Source: Streptomyces hygroscopicus (GTDB lineage Bacteria > Actinomycetota > Actinomycetes > Streptomycetales > Streptomycetaceae). From it: a stretch of 64,000 nucleotides of DNA. This document shows positions 35,345 through 46,147 of this stretch, piece by piece; position 1 is the first letter of the stretch, and each line of letters begins with the position of its first letter. The notes under the pieces were generated by a model. It ran no database searches, had not been told where the DNA came from, and saw only the letters and a program-made list of their open reading frames with translations. Both the position numbers and the translations under genes were made by a program. The stretch spans positions 3,100,001-3,164,000 of the forward strand of contig CP018627.1 in NCBI GenBank assembly GCA_002021875.1, given 5' to 3'.

Positions 35345-36130
35345 CTACTTGCTGAAGACCTTGTTGAAGCCGACGAGCCGCTCCGTGACCACGGCGACCA
35401 GCACGGTCGCCGCCAGCAGCAGCGTGCTCACGGCCGCGACGACCGGGTCGAAGGAGAATTCGACGTAGTGGAGCATCTCGACCGGGAGGCTGGAGACTCC
35501 CGGGCCGTTGAGAAGCAGCGAAAGCGGCACGTTGTTGAAGGAGGTGAGGAAGGACAGCACGGCCGCGGAGACGATGCCGGGCGTCATCACCGGCAGGGTG
35601 ATGTGAAGGAACGTCCTGAGCGGGCCCGCGCCCAGACCGCGTCCCGCCTCCTCCAGGGCGGGGTCGGCCATGGCGAGCGACGCCCCGGTCACCCGTACCG
35701 CGTACGGGAGCAGCAGCACGGTGTGGCCGATCAGCAGCGCGCCCAGGGCGGTGATCCGCAGGGTGACCATCAGCTGCTGGAACAGCGCGAAGCCCAGGAC
35801 CAGTTCCGGAACGATCGCCGGGGACAGGAACAGCGCCTCGACCGCCTTGCGACCGCGGAACCGCCGCCGCTGGATGGCCAGCGCGGCCGGTATGCCCACC
35901 AGCAGGGCGAGGACCGTGGCCCCGGCCGCGACCAGCAGACTCGTGCCGAGCGCGGCATGGAAGGGCTGGTAGGACAGCGCCTTGCCGAACCACCTGCCCG
36001 ACAGGCCCGGGGGCGGGAACTCCACCGTGTCGCCGGAGGAGAACGCGATCGCCACGACGAGCAGGATCGGTCCCAGCAGGAACACCATCGCCAGCGCGGA
36101 CAGCGCGGTGAGCACCGGACGGCCGCGCAT
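35345..36130 (-). CDS. ABC importer permease (PotC-like)
   Basis: 261 residues, six hydrophobic helices, and the EAA coupling loop EEAGRGLGAGPLRTFLHITLP. Its ATG overlaps the stop of the preceding permease in a TGATG. It forms a heterodimeric channel with that protein. Ends 11 nt before the ATPase start. Confidence 0.9.
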   Translation of the reverse strand: MRGRPVLTALSALAMVFLLGPILLVVAIAFSSGDTVEFPPPGLSGRWFGKALSYQPFHAALGTSLLVAAGATVLALLVGIPAALAIQRRRFRGRKAVEALFLSPAIVPELVLGFALFQQLMVTLRITALGALLIGHTVLLLPYAVRVTGASLAMADPALEEAGRGLGAGPLRTFLHITLPVMTPGIVSAAVLSFLTSFNNVPLSLLLNGPGVSSLPVEMLHYVEFSFDPVVAAVSTLLLAATVLVAVVTERLVGFNKVFSK

Positions 36131-36951
36131 CAGACCGCCCCCACCTTGGACAGCCGGCCCGAGACCACGCTCGCGGCGAGCACCAGGGCCGTCATGATCA
36201 GGGCGACTGCGCTGGCCGCGCCCCAGTCGAGCTTCACATTGGCGTAGTCGTACAGCAGGGTGGCCAGGGTGCGGTTACGGGTCCCCCCGAGCAGCAGCGG
36301 CGTGGTGAACGCGGTGACCGCGCCGGCGAACACGAGCGTCGCGCCGACCAGCACCCCGGGCAGCGCGAGCGGCAGCACCACACGCCGGAAGGCCCGGCCC
36401 GAACTCGCGCCCAGTCCGCGGGCCGCCTCCTCCAGCTTCGCGTCGACATGGGACAGCGAACTGTACGAGGTCAGGATCATGATCGGGGTGAAGAGCTGGG
36501 TGAGCCCGGCGACCAGGGCGAACTCGGTGTACAGCAGCTGAGTACCGCCGTCCGCGAGCCCCAGGTCGACCAGCAGGGAGCTGATCAGCCCATTGCGGCC
36601 GAGGATCACCAGCCACGAGAAGGTGCGCACGACGGTGGACAGCAGCAGCGGGAAGACCGCCAGGGCCAGCAGCAGTCCCTGGCGGCGCGCGGGCGCCCGG
36701 GATATGAGGTACGCCACCGGGAAGCCGAGCAGCAGGCAGATCGCCGTGGTGAGGGCGGCCACCCTGACGGTGCGGGCCGCCACCTCCAGGACATAGCCGT
36801 CCCCGAGCATGGAGCCGAGTTTGCCGAGGACATCCGGATCGTCGGCGGCGGGCGGCGCGAACAGCGTGATGCCGAAGGGATAGAGAAAGCCGAAGGCGAG
36901 AAGCGCCATGCCCGGCAGGAGCAAGAGGCCTGATACCGCTCTGCGTGACAC
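36130..36951 (-). CDS. ABC importer permease (PotB-like)
   Basis: 273 residues from GTG 36951, with AGGGGGA upstream. Six hydrophobic helices and the EAA loop EEAARGLGASSGRAFRRVVLP. First gene of the LacI-controlled importer operon (permease, permease, ATPase, binding protein, nucleoside hydrolase). The operators at 36984-37010 lie 33-59 nt upstream of its start, over the likely promoter. Confidence 0.9.
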   Translation of the reverse strand: MSRRAVSGLLLLPGMALLAFGFLYPFGITLFAPPAADDPDVLGKLGSMLGDGYVLEVAARTVRVAALTTAICLLLGFPVAYLISRAPARRQGLLLALAVFPLLLSTVVRTFSWLVILGRNGLISSLLVDLGLADGGTQLLYTEFALVAGLTQLFTPIMILTSYSSLSHVDAKLEEAARGLGASSGRAFRRVVLPLALPGVLVGATLVFAGAVTAFTTPLLLGGTRNRTLATLLYDYANVKLDWGAASAVALIMTALVLAASVVSGRLSKVGAV

Positions 36952-36983
36952 GGGCCGGTCCCCCTTGAGTGCGATCGGATGTC

Positions 36984-37010
36984 TGCAACCGGTTGCAGCA
37001 ACCGGTTGCA
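36984..37010. promoter_or_regulatory. Double LacI-type operator
   Basis: The 12-bp perfect palindrome GCAACCGGTTGC occurs twice (36985-36996 and 36998-37009) separated by one base, with TGCA flanks. This is the classical LacI/GalR-family site (central CG, GCAA half-sites). It lies between the divergent importer operon and the lacI-family gene, so the regulator probably controls both. Confidence 0.85.
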
Positions 37011-37089
37011 GGCAAGCTACGCTAAGCATGGGGAGGCCGTCAACGGTGGCCGGTTAAAACCGTGTAACCAGCAAGGAAAGCAGGGGCGG

Positions 37090-38079
37090 ATGGTTCGGCT
37101 GGCAGATGTCGCACGCGCGGCGGGCGTGTCCACTTCGACGGCGTCGCGCGCCCTCAGCAGGCCCGATATGGTCGCGCGGGAGACCCGGGAGCGGGTCTCC
37201 CGCGCGGCCGCCGAGATGGGATTCCGGCTCAACGCCACCGCGCGTGCGCTGACCACCGGCCACACCGGCCTGGTGGGGGTCATCGTCCCCACCCTCGCCA
37301 ACCCCTTCTTCCCGCCCATCGTCACAGGGGTTCAGCAGTCCCTCACCGAGGCGGGCGGCAATGTGCTCCTCGGGGTCTGCGACCACTCGGCCGAACGGGA
37401 GCGGGAGCTGGTGACGCAGCTGGGATCCCAGGTCGACGGGCTCATCCTGGTCGCGCCGGTCAACGCCGACGCGACACTGCGCGCCTTCGCCGAGCGGCTG
37501 CCGGTGGTGACCGTGGACCGCACGGCGCCGGGGCTGCCCGGAGTGGTGGTGGACACCCCCGGCGGCGTACGGAAGCTGACGGCGCATCTGCTCGACCTCG
37601 GCCACCGCCGCATCGCCTACCTCGGTGGCCCGCCCGGCTCCTGGATGGACCGGCAGCGCCGGAAGGCCGCGCTGGACTCGGTGGCGGACAGCGGGGGCGA
37701 GCTGACCGTACTGGACCCCGTACCGCCGCAGTTCGACGCCGGGCTCGCCGCGGCGGAGCATCTGGTACGACACGAGGCCCAGGTCACCGCCGTCATGGTC
37801 TACAGCAGCTATGTGCTGCTCGGGCTCTTCATGGGGCTGGGCAGAGCCGGGCTGCGCGTGCCTGCGGACATCAGCCTCGCCGCCTCGGACGACCTGACCG
37901 TCATCGGCATGACCCAGCCGGGCAGCACCGCGCTGCATGTGCCCCTCCAGGAGGCGGGCAGCGCGGCGGGCCGGCTGGTGAGGGAGACCCCGTCCCCGGG
38001 CGGGCGGCCGCCACGGATCCGTATCCCCACCCATCTCGTGGTGCGCGACTCCACGGCGGCGCCGCGGAGCGACGGCTGA
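37090..38079 (+). CDS. LacI-family transcriptional regulator
   Basis: 329 residues. N-terminal helix-turn-helix VRLADVARAAGVSTSTASRALSRP with hinge helix (ATARALTTG), then a periplasmic-binding-like sensor domain (GLVGVIVPTLANPFFPPIV; LVAPVNADATLRAF; LDLGHRRIAYLGGPPGS). AGGGG lies just before ATG 37090. The divergent importer and the double palindrome in between make it the likely local repressor. Effector unknown; the operon suggests a nucleoside, base or ribose derivative. Confidence 0.92.
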   Translation: MVRLADVARAAGVSTSTASRALSRPDMVARETRERVSRAAAEMGFRLNATARALTTGHTGLVGVIVPTLANPFFPPIVTGVQQSLTEAGGNVLLGVCDHSAERERELVTQLGSQVDGLILVAPVNADATLRAFAERLPVVTVDRTAPGLPGVVVDTPGGVRKLTAHLLDLGHRRIAYLGGPPGSWMDRQRRKAALDSVADSGGELTVLDPVPPQFDAGLAAAEHLVRHEAQVTAVMVYSSYVLLGLFMGLGRAGLRVPADISLAASDDLTVIGMTQPGSTALHVPLQEAGSAAGRLVRETPSPGGRPPRIRIPTHLVVRDSTAAPRSDG

Positions 38080-38143
38080 ACCTCAGCGCTCCGCTGGAAG
38101 CCCGGTGCGTCGCCCGCGGGTCCATCGTGGCCGGTCGCACCCC

Positions 38144-38195
38144 GCGGCGGAGCCGCATATTGAGCCGCATATCGATACAGCCCCGCGCCCCTTCG
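38144..38195. repeat. Dispersed Streptomyces intergenic repeat (copy 1)
   Basis: GCGGCGGAGCCGCATAT followed by CGATACAGCCCCGCGCCCCTTC, with AGCCGCATAT duplicated inside. An inverted copy of the same consensus lies at 51598-51636 and a degenerate one near 32155-32185. Confidence 0.7.
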
Positions 38196-38232
38196 GTCGC
38201 TGCCGAACCGCACCGGACCTCACCAGACCCGC

Positions 38233-38799
38233 CTAGCGCTCCTTCTGGGCCAGGCGCAGCAGATGGTCCGCGAGCTGCTGGCCGCCCACCGGGTCGCGGC
38301 TGATCAGCATGAGGGTGTCGTCGCCCGCGATGGTGCCGAGGATGTCGTGCAGCTCCGCCGAGTCGATGGCCGAGGCGAGGAACTGGGCGGCGCCCGGCGG
38401 CGTGCGCAGCACCACGAGGTTGGCCGAAGCCTCCGCCGAGATCAGCAGCTCGGCCGCCAGCCGGGCCATCCGCGCCTCGCTCGCCGACTCGCCGAGCGGG
38501 GCGCGCGGCGTGCGGTCGCCGCCCTCGCTCGGCACCGCGTAGATCAGCTCACCGCCGGTGTTGCGGATCTTCACCGCGCCCAGCTCGTCCAGGTCCCGGG
38601 AGAGCGTCGCCTGGGTGACGGAGAGCCCGTCGTCGGCGAGCAGCTTGGCGAGCTGACTCTGGGAGCGCACGGCCTGCCGGTTCAGGATGTCCACGATCCG
38701 GCGGTGGCGTGCGGTGCGGGTCTGCGGCACGGCCGGTCCGCCGTGGTTGGCGTCCTGCACGTCGGTGTGCTGCGCGTCGGTGTGCTGCGCCTCGGTCAT
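38233..38799 (-). CDS. argR: Arginine repressor
   Basis: 188 residues; hexameric winged-helix regulator that uses arginine as corepressor. DNA-binding domain [24 protein letters not shown] and [18 protein letters not shown]-terminal core with [23 protein letters not shown]. The first 25 residues hold a small duplication ([12 protein letters not shown]) and look disordered. Starts 8 nt after argD, so it is the last gene of argCJBDR. Likely acts on the ARG boxes at argC and argG. Confidence 0.95.
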   Translation of the reverse strand: MTEAQHTDAQHTDVQDANHGGPAVPQTRTARHRRIVDILNRQAVRSQSQLAKLLADDGLSVTQATLSRDLDELGAVKIRNTGGELIYAVPSEGGDRTPRAPLGESASEARMARLAAELLISAEASANLVVLRTPPGAAQFLASAIDSAELHDILGTIAGDDTLMLISRDPVGGQQLADHLLRLAQKER

Positions 38800-38807
38800 C
38801 GGTGTCG

Positions 38808-40010
38808 TCAGTCTCCGGCTCGTCGTTCCCCGTCACCCTCGCGTGCGGCGTCCAGAACGGCGGGCAGCTCCCGGAGGAAGGTGTCCACCTCCTCGTCGGC
38901 GATGACGAGCGGCGGGGCGAGCCGGACCACATCCGGCGCGACCGCGTTCACCAGGAGTCCCGCGTCCTGAGCCGCCTGCTGCACCTGCGGTGCGAGGGAC
39001 TTAGTGAGCACGATACCGAGCAGCAGCCCGGCGCCGCGGACCCGGGCTACCAGAGAGTGGTCGAGCGATTCGATTCCGTTACGCAGCCGCTCCCCCGCCC
39101 GCTTGACCCGGTCCAGGATGCCGTCGGCGGCGATCGTGTCGAGGACGGCGAGAGCGGCGGCGCAGGCGACGGGGTTTCCGCCGAAGGTGGATCCGTGCTG
39201 ACCCGGGGTCAGCAGGTCAGCCGCGGGCCCGAAGGCGAGGGTGGCGCCGATGGGCAGCCCGGCGCCGAGCCCCTTGGCGAGGGTGACGACATCGGGCTCG
39301 ACGCCCTGCGCCTGGTGCTCGAACCAGTGTCCGGTCCGCCCGATCCCGGTCTGGATCTCGTCGAGCACCAGCAGGGTGCCGGTGGCCCGGGTGATCTCCC
39401 GCGCCGCAGCCAGATAGCCGGCCGGCGGCACGATGACGCCGTTCTCGCCCTGGATGGGCTCCACGATGACAAAGGCGGTGTCGGTGGTGACGGCCTCGCG
39501 CAGCGCCGCCACGTCCCCGTACGGCACATGCGTGACGTCGCCCGGCAGCGGGAGGAACGGCTCCTGCTTGGCGGGCTGGCCGGTCAGCGCGAGCGCGCCC
39601 ATGGTGCGGCCGTGGAAGCCGCCGGTGGTCGCCACCATATGGGTGCGCCCGGTACGCCGCCCGATCTTGACGGCGGCCTCGACCGCCTCCGCGCCGGAGT
39701 TGGAGAAGTACACGCGTCCGGAGCGGCCGAAGAGCTGGAGCAGCCGCTCGGCGAGTGCCACCGGGGGCTCGGCGACGAAGAGGTTGGAGACATGGCCGAG
39801 GGTGGCGATCTGGTCGGACACGGCCCGTACGACGGCGGGGTGGGCATGGCCGAGGGAGTTGACGGCGATACCGCCGACGAAGTCGAGGTATTCGGTGCCG
39901 TCCGCGTCCCAGACCTTGGTGCCCTTGCCGTGGGTGAGCGGGAGGCGGGGGGTGCCGTAGTTGTCCATGAGCGCCCCCTGCCAGCGCTGCTTCAGCTCCA
40001 CGTTGCTCAC
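38808..40010 (-). CDS. argD: Acetylornithine aminotransferase
   Basis: 400 residues, PLP-dependent; turns N-acetylglutamate semialdehyde into N-acetylornithine. Class III aminotransferase motifs: [17 protein letters not shown], the [16 protein letters not shown] stretch, and the PLP lysine in [15 protein letters not shown] start overlaps the argB stop (GTGA), with GGGAGG upstream. Fourth gene of the arg operon. Confidence 0.96.
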   Translation of the reverse strand: MSNVELKQRWQGALMDNYGTPRLPLTHGKGTKVWDADGTEYLDFVGGIAVNSLGHAHPAVVRAVSDQIATLGHVSNLFVAEPPVALAERLLQLFGRSGRVYFSNSGAEAVEAAVKIGRRTGRTHMVATTGGFHGRTMGALALTGQPAKQEPFLPLPGDVTHVPYGDVAALREAVTTDTAFVIVEPIQGENGVIVPPAGYLAAAREITRATGTLLVLDEIQTGIGRTGHWFEHQAQGVEPDVVTLAKGLGAGLPIGATLAFGPAADLLTPGQHGSTFGGNPVACAAALAVLDTIAADGILDRVKRAGERLRNGIESLDHSLVARVRGAGLLLGIVLTKSLAPQVQQAAQDAGLLVNAVAPDVVRLAPPLVIADEEVDTFLRELPAVLDAAREGDGERRAGD

Positions 40011-40962
40011 TGGTCCTCCCCCTTGTCGCCCTGGTTGTCCTGGTGTCCCTTGTCGCGCTGGTCGATCACGGTCCCGTCCGGCAGGACCATCGTGCCGATG
40101 CCCTCGTCGGTGAAGATCTCCAGCAGAATGGCGTGCGGTACGCGTCCGTCCAGCACCCGGGCGGTGGTGACCCCGTGGCGCACGGCGTACAGACAGCCCT
40201 CCATCTTCGGCACCATGCCGCTGGCCAGCTCCGGCAGCAGCTTCTCGAGCTGGCTCGCGGTGAGCTTGCTGATCACGTCGTCGCTGTTGGGCCAGTCGGC
40301 GTAGAGGCCCTCGACATCGGTGAGGACCACGAGCGTCTCGGCGCCGAGCGCGACCGCGAGCGCGGCGGCGGCCGTATCGGCGTTGACGTTGTAGACATGG
40401 CCGTCGTCGGCGCTGCGGGCGATGGAGGAGACGACCGGGATGCGGCCGTCGTCCAGCAGGGCCTGGACCGCGCCGGTGTCGATCTCGGTGATCTGGCCGA
40501 CCCGGCCGATGTCCACCTGCTCGCCGTCGATCTCGGCGAAGTGCTTGGTGGCGGACATCAGATGCGCGTCCTCGCCGGTCATGCCGACGGCGAGCGGGCC
40601 GTGCCGGTTGAGCAGCCCGACCAGTTCGCGCTGGACCTGTCCGGCCAGCACCATCCGTACGACGTCCATGGCTTCGTCGGTGGTGACCCGCAGCCCGGCC
40701 TTGAACTCGCTCACCAGACCGTGCCGGTCGAGCTGCGCGCTGATCTGGGGGCCGCCGCCGTGGACGACGACGGGGCGCAGGCCCGCGTGGCGCAGGAAGA
40801 CGACGTCCTGGGCGAAGGCGGCCTTCAGCTCGTCGTCGACCATGGCGTTGCCGCCGAATTTGATCACCACGGTCTTGCCGTGGTGCCGGGTCAGCCAGGG
40901 CAGCGCCTCGATGAGGATGCGGGCCTTGGGCAGGGCGGTGTGTTTACGGGCGGTCGGCTCGC

Positions 40963-40966
<4 letters not shown>
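40007..40966 (-). CDS. argB: Acetylglutamate kinase
   Basis: 319 residues; phosphorylates N-acetylglutamate. Amino-acid kinase motifs: [21 protein letters not shown], and the ATP-site [17 protein letters not shown]. Arginine-sensitive hexameric members carry an N-terminal helix, and this one has the matching extension ([15 protein letters not shown]). The ATG overlaps the argJ stop (ATGA) with no Shine-Dalgarno of its own, so it relies on coupling. The last 20 residues are an Asp/Gln/Gly/Lys tail. Confidence 0.96.
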
Positions 40967-43157
<2,191 letters not shown>

Positions 43158-43172
43158 TCACACGATGGCATG

Positions 43173-43201
43173 ACTATACGATTGATCGCAGCTTTATGCA
43201 A
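43173..43201 (-). promoter_or_regulatory. argC promoter with likely ARG boxes
   Basis: Minus strand: -35 TTGCAT (43196-43201), 17-nt spacer, -10 TATAGT (43173-43178). TTGCATAAAG and TATAGTCATGCC around it match degenerate ArgR half-sites, giving two adjacent candidate boxes over the promoter (about 43169-43203). Confidence 0.65.
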
Positions 43202-43350
43202 AGCCCGCCCGCCGCTCGCGGTTCGTTCGCGGGACGTGAGTGAGGCGTGAGTGAGGCGTTTCCAGAACGTCAGCGGCCCCGGGAAAAGTGGTGTCCACAC
43301 CGCGGGACGCCGAAGAAGACTCCCGCACGAGACGCAGGGGAAACCTGATC

Positions 43351-44040
43351 ATGCGTACTTCCCGGATTCGCACCGCCGCCCTGGCCACCGTCACCGCCGC
43401 GCTGGCGCTGGGCCTGACCGCCTGCGGCGGCGCCGACGGCGACTCGAAGGCGGCGGGCGGCGACAAGGCCGCCGGTACCTCGCAGAGCCGGTCCGCGTCC
43501 AACGGAGACGCCAAGGGCGGCGCGGAGCAGGCCAAGAGCGGCGGTGACGCCAAGACGGGCGAGCGCTCGACGACCGCCTCGGGCGGGTCGGACGAGGTCG
43601 CGAACAAGGCCGCAACGGCCGCCCAGCAGTGCCGCGGCGACGAGATGATGGTCACCGCGGTGCACCAGCTCGCCGACCAGCAGGGCGACCACCTGCTGAT
43701 CACCGCGTCGAACGAGGGCGACAAGCCGTGCTGGGTCACCTCGTACCCGTCCGTGAAGCTCGGCGACGACGACGCCGTACTGCCGCTCTCGAAGAAGGAC
43801 GACACTGGCGGCGACAAGCGCATCACGCTCCAGCCCGGCAGCACGGCATACAGCGCGGTGAACCTCTTCGACTACGGCTCGAAGAACCAGACGGCGCAGT
43901 CGTTCGCCATCGCGCTGCGCGGCGCGGACGGCCAGGACGGCCCCTTCTACTCCGTCGACAGCAAGGGCGAGAAGCCGCAGTTCAGCTGGAACGAGGCCGA
44001 CGTGCTGAACTGGAGCACCGAGAAGCCGTACGACTTCTGA
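43351..44040 (+). CDS. DUF4232 lipoprotein
   Basis: 229 residues. Signal peptide with lipobox LTAC, then a 60-residue Gly/Ser/Lys-rich linker, then a DUF4232 domain: CRGDEMMVTAVH at its start, LLITASNEGDKPCWVTSYPSVKL, and a C-terminal beta-rich end. The two domain Cys could form a disulfide. Such surface lipoproteins are common in actinomycetes with no known activity. AGGGGA lies 11 bases before ATG 43351. Divergent from argC. Confidence 0.85.
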   Translation: MRTSRIRTAALATVTAALALGLTACGGADGDSKAAGGDKAAGTSQSRSASNGDAKGGAEQAKSGGDAKTGERSTTASGGSDEVANKAATAAQQCRGDEMMVTAVHQLADQQGDHLLITASNEGDKPCWVTSYPSVKLGDDDAVLPLSKKDDTGGDKRITLQPGSTAYSAVNLFDYGSKNQTAQSFAIALRGADGQDGPFYSVDSKGEKPQFSWNEADVLNWSTEKPYDF

Positions 44041-44129
44041 CAGCCCGTCGACCGGTGACACGTCATCCCGGGACGTGCCCGCTCACCCGCTCAACCGGCC
44101 GACTACGACGCTCGGTCACACCGCTCCGC

Positions 44130-44930
44130 TCAGCTCGGGCGCCTCGCGTCCACCGGGCCCAGGTCCGGGCGCTTGGCGGTGTGGCCGTCGCCGGAGGAAC
44201 GGCCGCGGAGTCGCCGGGTGAGCCAGGGGCCGAGGAAGGTGGCGGTCCAGCGCAGTTCGCCGGGGGCGGCGCGCCATCCGGTGGGCACGGGTGTCGCCGG
44301 CGGGGGCAGGGGGTGGGTCCAGGTGTCGTCGGTGCCGGGCAGGCTGAGGGCGTGCGCGAGGGCGGCGGCGATGCGCTGATGGCCGAGGGGGCTGGCGTGC
44401 AGGCGGTCGCTGCTCCACAGACGAGGATCGGCCACGACGGGGTGCCGGCTGGTTTCGGCGACGGTGACACCGTGACGACCGGCGGCTTCGCGGATGCGCT
44501 GATTGAGGGCGACGACGCGCGGGGCGAGGGGACGCGCCAGCGGGGTGATGCGGGCGGGGTCGGGGAAGGTGAGCGTGGCCACGCGGGCGCCCTGGGCGGT
44601 GAGCGCGACGAACATCGCCTCCAGGTGGTGGGCGGCATGGTCGGCGTCGAAGCGGGGGCGCAGCAGGTCGTTGACCCCGGCGACGACGGTGGCCAGGTCG
44701 GGGCGGAGGGACAGGGCGGGTGCGAGCTGCTCGGTGTGGACCTGCGCGGCGAGGCGGCCCCGCACGGCGAGGTTGGCGTAGGAGAGGCCGGGGTTGTGGT
44801 GGGCGAGGTGTTCGGCGAGGCGGTCGGCGAAGCCGCGCAGACCGGTGGCCTCGTCGCCGTCGCCCAGCCCCTCGGTCTGGCTGTCGCCCAGCGCGACGTA
44901 GCGGCTGTAGGGCGCGTCAGTGCCGGGCAT
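44130..44930 (-). CDS. SGNH/GDSL-family esterase
   Basis: 266 residues, no signal peptide. SGNH blocks: YVALGDSQTEG (nucleophile Ser), Gly of NLAVRGR, GVNDLLRP (Asn of block III) and DRLHASPLGHQ (Asp-x-x-His). Hydrolyses ester or acetyl groups; substrate unknown. Its start overlaps the PadR gene end by 14 nt, so the regulator and enzyme are cotranscribed. Confidence 0.9.
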   Translation of the reverse strand: MPGTDAPYSRYVALGDSQTEGLGDGDEATGLRGFADRLAEHLAHHNPGLSYANLAVRGRLAAQVHTEQLAPALSLRPDLATVVAGVNDLLRPRFDADHAAHHLEAMFVALTAQGARVATLTFPDPARITPLARPLAPRVVALNQRIREAAGRHGVTVAETSRHPVVADPRLWSSDRLHASPLGHQRIAAALAHALSLPGTDDTWTHPLPPPATPVPTGWRAAPGELRWTATFLGPWLTRRLRGRSSGDGHTAKRPDLGPVDARRPS

Positions 44931-45486
44931 GGGTGTGCTCCCTCTGTCGCAGGACCGTGATCGTGCGCTCGCACCAGTCGCGGTTGCCCTGTTCGAGGGC
45001 CAGGCCGCGCAGGCAGGTCAGATACGGGCCGATGGGGCGGCCGTGGCGAAGGAACTCCTCCTCCGTAAGGTCACCGCGGATTTTGCGCAGCAGCTTGCCG
45101 AAGAGGTGGATCTTGGCTTGGGCGAAGGCGGCCCGCTCGGTGAGCTGGGCGATCAGGGTCTCGGTGTCGACGTGGTCGGCGGCCTGGACCTTGACGAGCA
45201 GGTCGTCGCGGATGAAGGAGGGCTTCGCGAAGGCGGCCGTGAACTCCTCCAGTTCCGCCAGCCCGGCATCGGTCACCTGGAACAGACGCTTGGTGGGGCG
45301 GGTCTCCTGGGCCACCTCCCGGCCCGCGATGAGCCCGTCCTTCTCCAGGCGGGTCAGCTCGGCGTAGAGCTGCTGCGGCTGGGCGTGCCAGAAGTTCGCC
45401 ACGCCGATGTCGAACGCCTTGGTCAGCTGGTATCCGCTGAGCTCCCCCTCGAGCAGCGCTGCCAGCACGGCGTGCCTCAGGGCCAT
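44917..45486 (-). CDS. PadR-family transcriptional regulator
   Basis: 189 residues. Winged helix in ALRHAVLAALLEGELSGYQL and HAQPQQLYAELTRLEKDGLI, then a helical C-terminal dimerisation domain typical of the Vir-like PadR-s2 group. Divergent from the SnoaL-like gene at 45614, with a clear TAGTCAT inverted repeat in between, its likely operator. Ligand unknown; PadR proteins often sense phenolics or drugs. Confidence 0.9.
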   Translation of the reverse strand: MALRHAVLAALLEGELSGYQLTKAFDIGVANFWHAQPQQLYAELTRLEKDGLIAGREVAQETRPTKRLFQVTDAGLAELEEFTAAFAKPSFIRDDLLVKVQAADHVDTETLIAQLTERAAFAQAKIHLFGKLLRKIRGDLTEEEFLRHGRPIGPYLTCLRGLALEQGNRDWCERTITVLRQREHTHARH

Positions 45487-45562
45487 GGGATCGCCTCCTT
45501 CATGCCGCTGTCTTCATGCCTCTGCCGCCGGAATGCCTCTGCCGCCGGACACGGAACCATGG

Positions 45563-45596
45563 TAGTCATGAAAATGACTAATCACATCCATGACTA
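45563..45596. promoter_or_regulatory. Candidate PadR operator
   Basis: TAGTCAT (45563-45569), 4-nt spacer, ATGACTA (45574-45580): a perfect 7-bp inverted repeat. A third half-site ATGACTA sits at 45590-45596. Located between the divergent PadR and SnoaL-like genes. Confidence 0.7.
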
Positions 45597-45613
45597 GCGA
45601 AGGTGGGGCCGCG

Positions 45614-46045
45614 ATGAACGCTGCCGACCGTTTCCGTGCCGCCGTCGACAACAAGGACCTGACGGCCCTGGACGACCTGTTCACCGAGGACATCCGCCTC
45701 TACAGCCCCGTCAAGTTCACCCCCTTCGAAGGCAAGCCGATGGTGCTCGGCCTCTTCGGGGTCCTGCTGCGCACGTTCGAGGACTTCCGTTACGTCGGCG
45801 ACTGCACCGGCACCGCGCAGACCAGCACCGACGGCACCTCCGCCGCGTCGGCGGTGCTGGTCTTCCGTGCCCGGGTGGCCGACAAGGAGATCCACGGCAT
45901 CGATCTGCTGCACTTCGACGACGACGGCCGGATCAAGGAGTTCACCGTCATGGTCCGGCCCCGGTCCGCCGTCCACGCCCTCGGCGAAGCGGTCCTCGCC
46001 GGGCTGGTCGAGGACGGCCTCGCACCGGCGCCCGCGGGCCGGTAG
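45614..46045 (+). CDS. SnoaL-like (NTF2-fold) protein
   Basis: 143 residues from ATG 45614 (MNAADRF). An ATG at 45590 is in frame but lies inside the PadR operator repeat. NTF2-like cone fold: AVDNKDLTALDDLFTEDIRLYSPV, VLVFRARVADKEIHGIDLLHFDDDGRIKEF. Members act as small-molecule isomerases, cyclases or binding proteins. Probably the main target of the divergent PadR regulator. Confidence 0.8.
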   Translation: MNAADRFRAAVDNKDLTALDDLFTEDIRLYSPVKFTPFEGKPMVLGLFGVLLRTFEDFRYVGDCTGTAQTSTDGTSAASAVLVFRARVADKEIHGIDLLHFDDDGRIKEFTVMVRPRSAVHALGEAVLAGLVEDGLAPAPAGR

Positions 46046-46090
46046 ACGCACGTCCTGCCCGTCGTCGCAGGGGCCACGCGGGCAGCACGC

Positions 46091-46124
46091 GATGTGGGGC
46101 CCCAGCCTGCTGGAGCCCCACATC
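46091..46124. terminator. Bidirectional terminator
   Basis: 10-bp stem GATGTGGGGC/GCCCCACATC with a 14-nt loop, between the converging ends at 46045 (+) and 46148 (-). Confidence 0.65.
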
Positions 46125-46147
46125 ACCTCATCGTCCGGCGGAACGGA

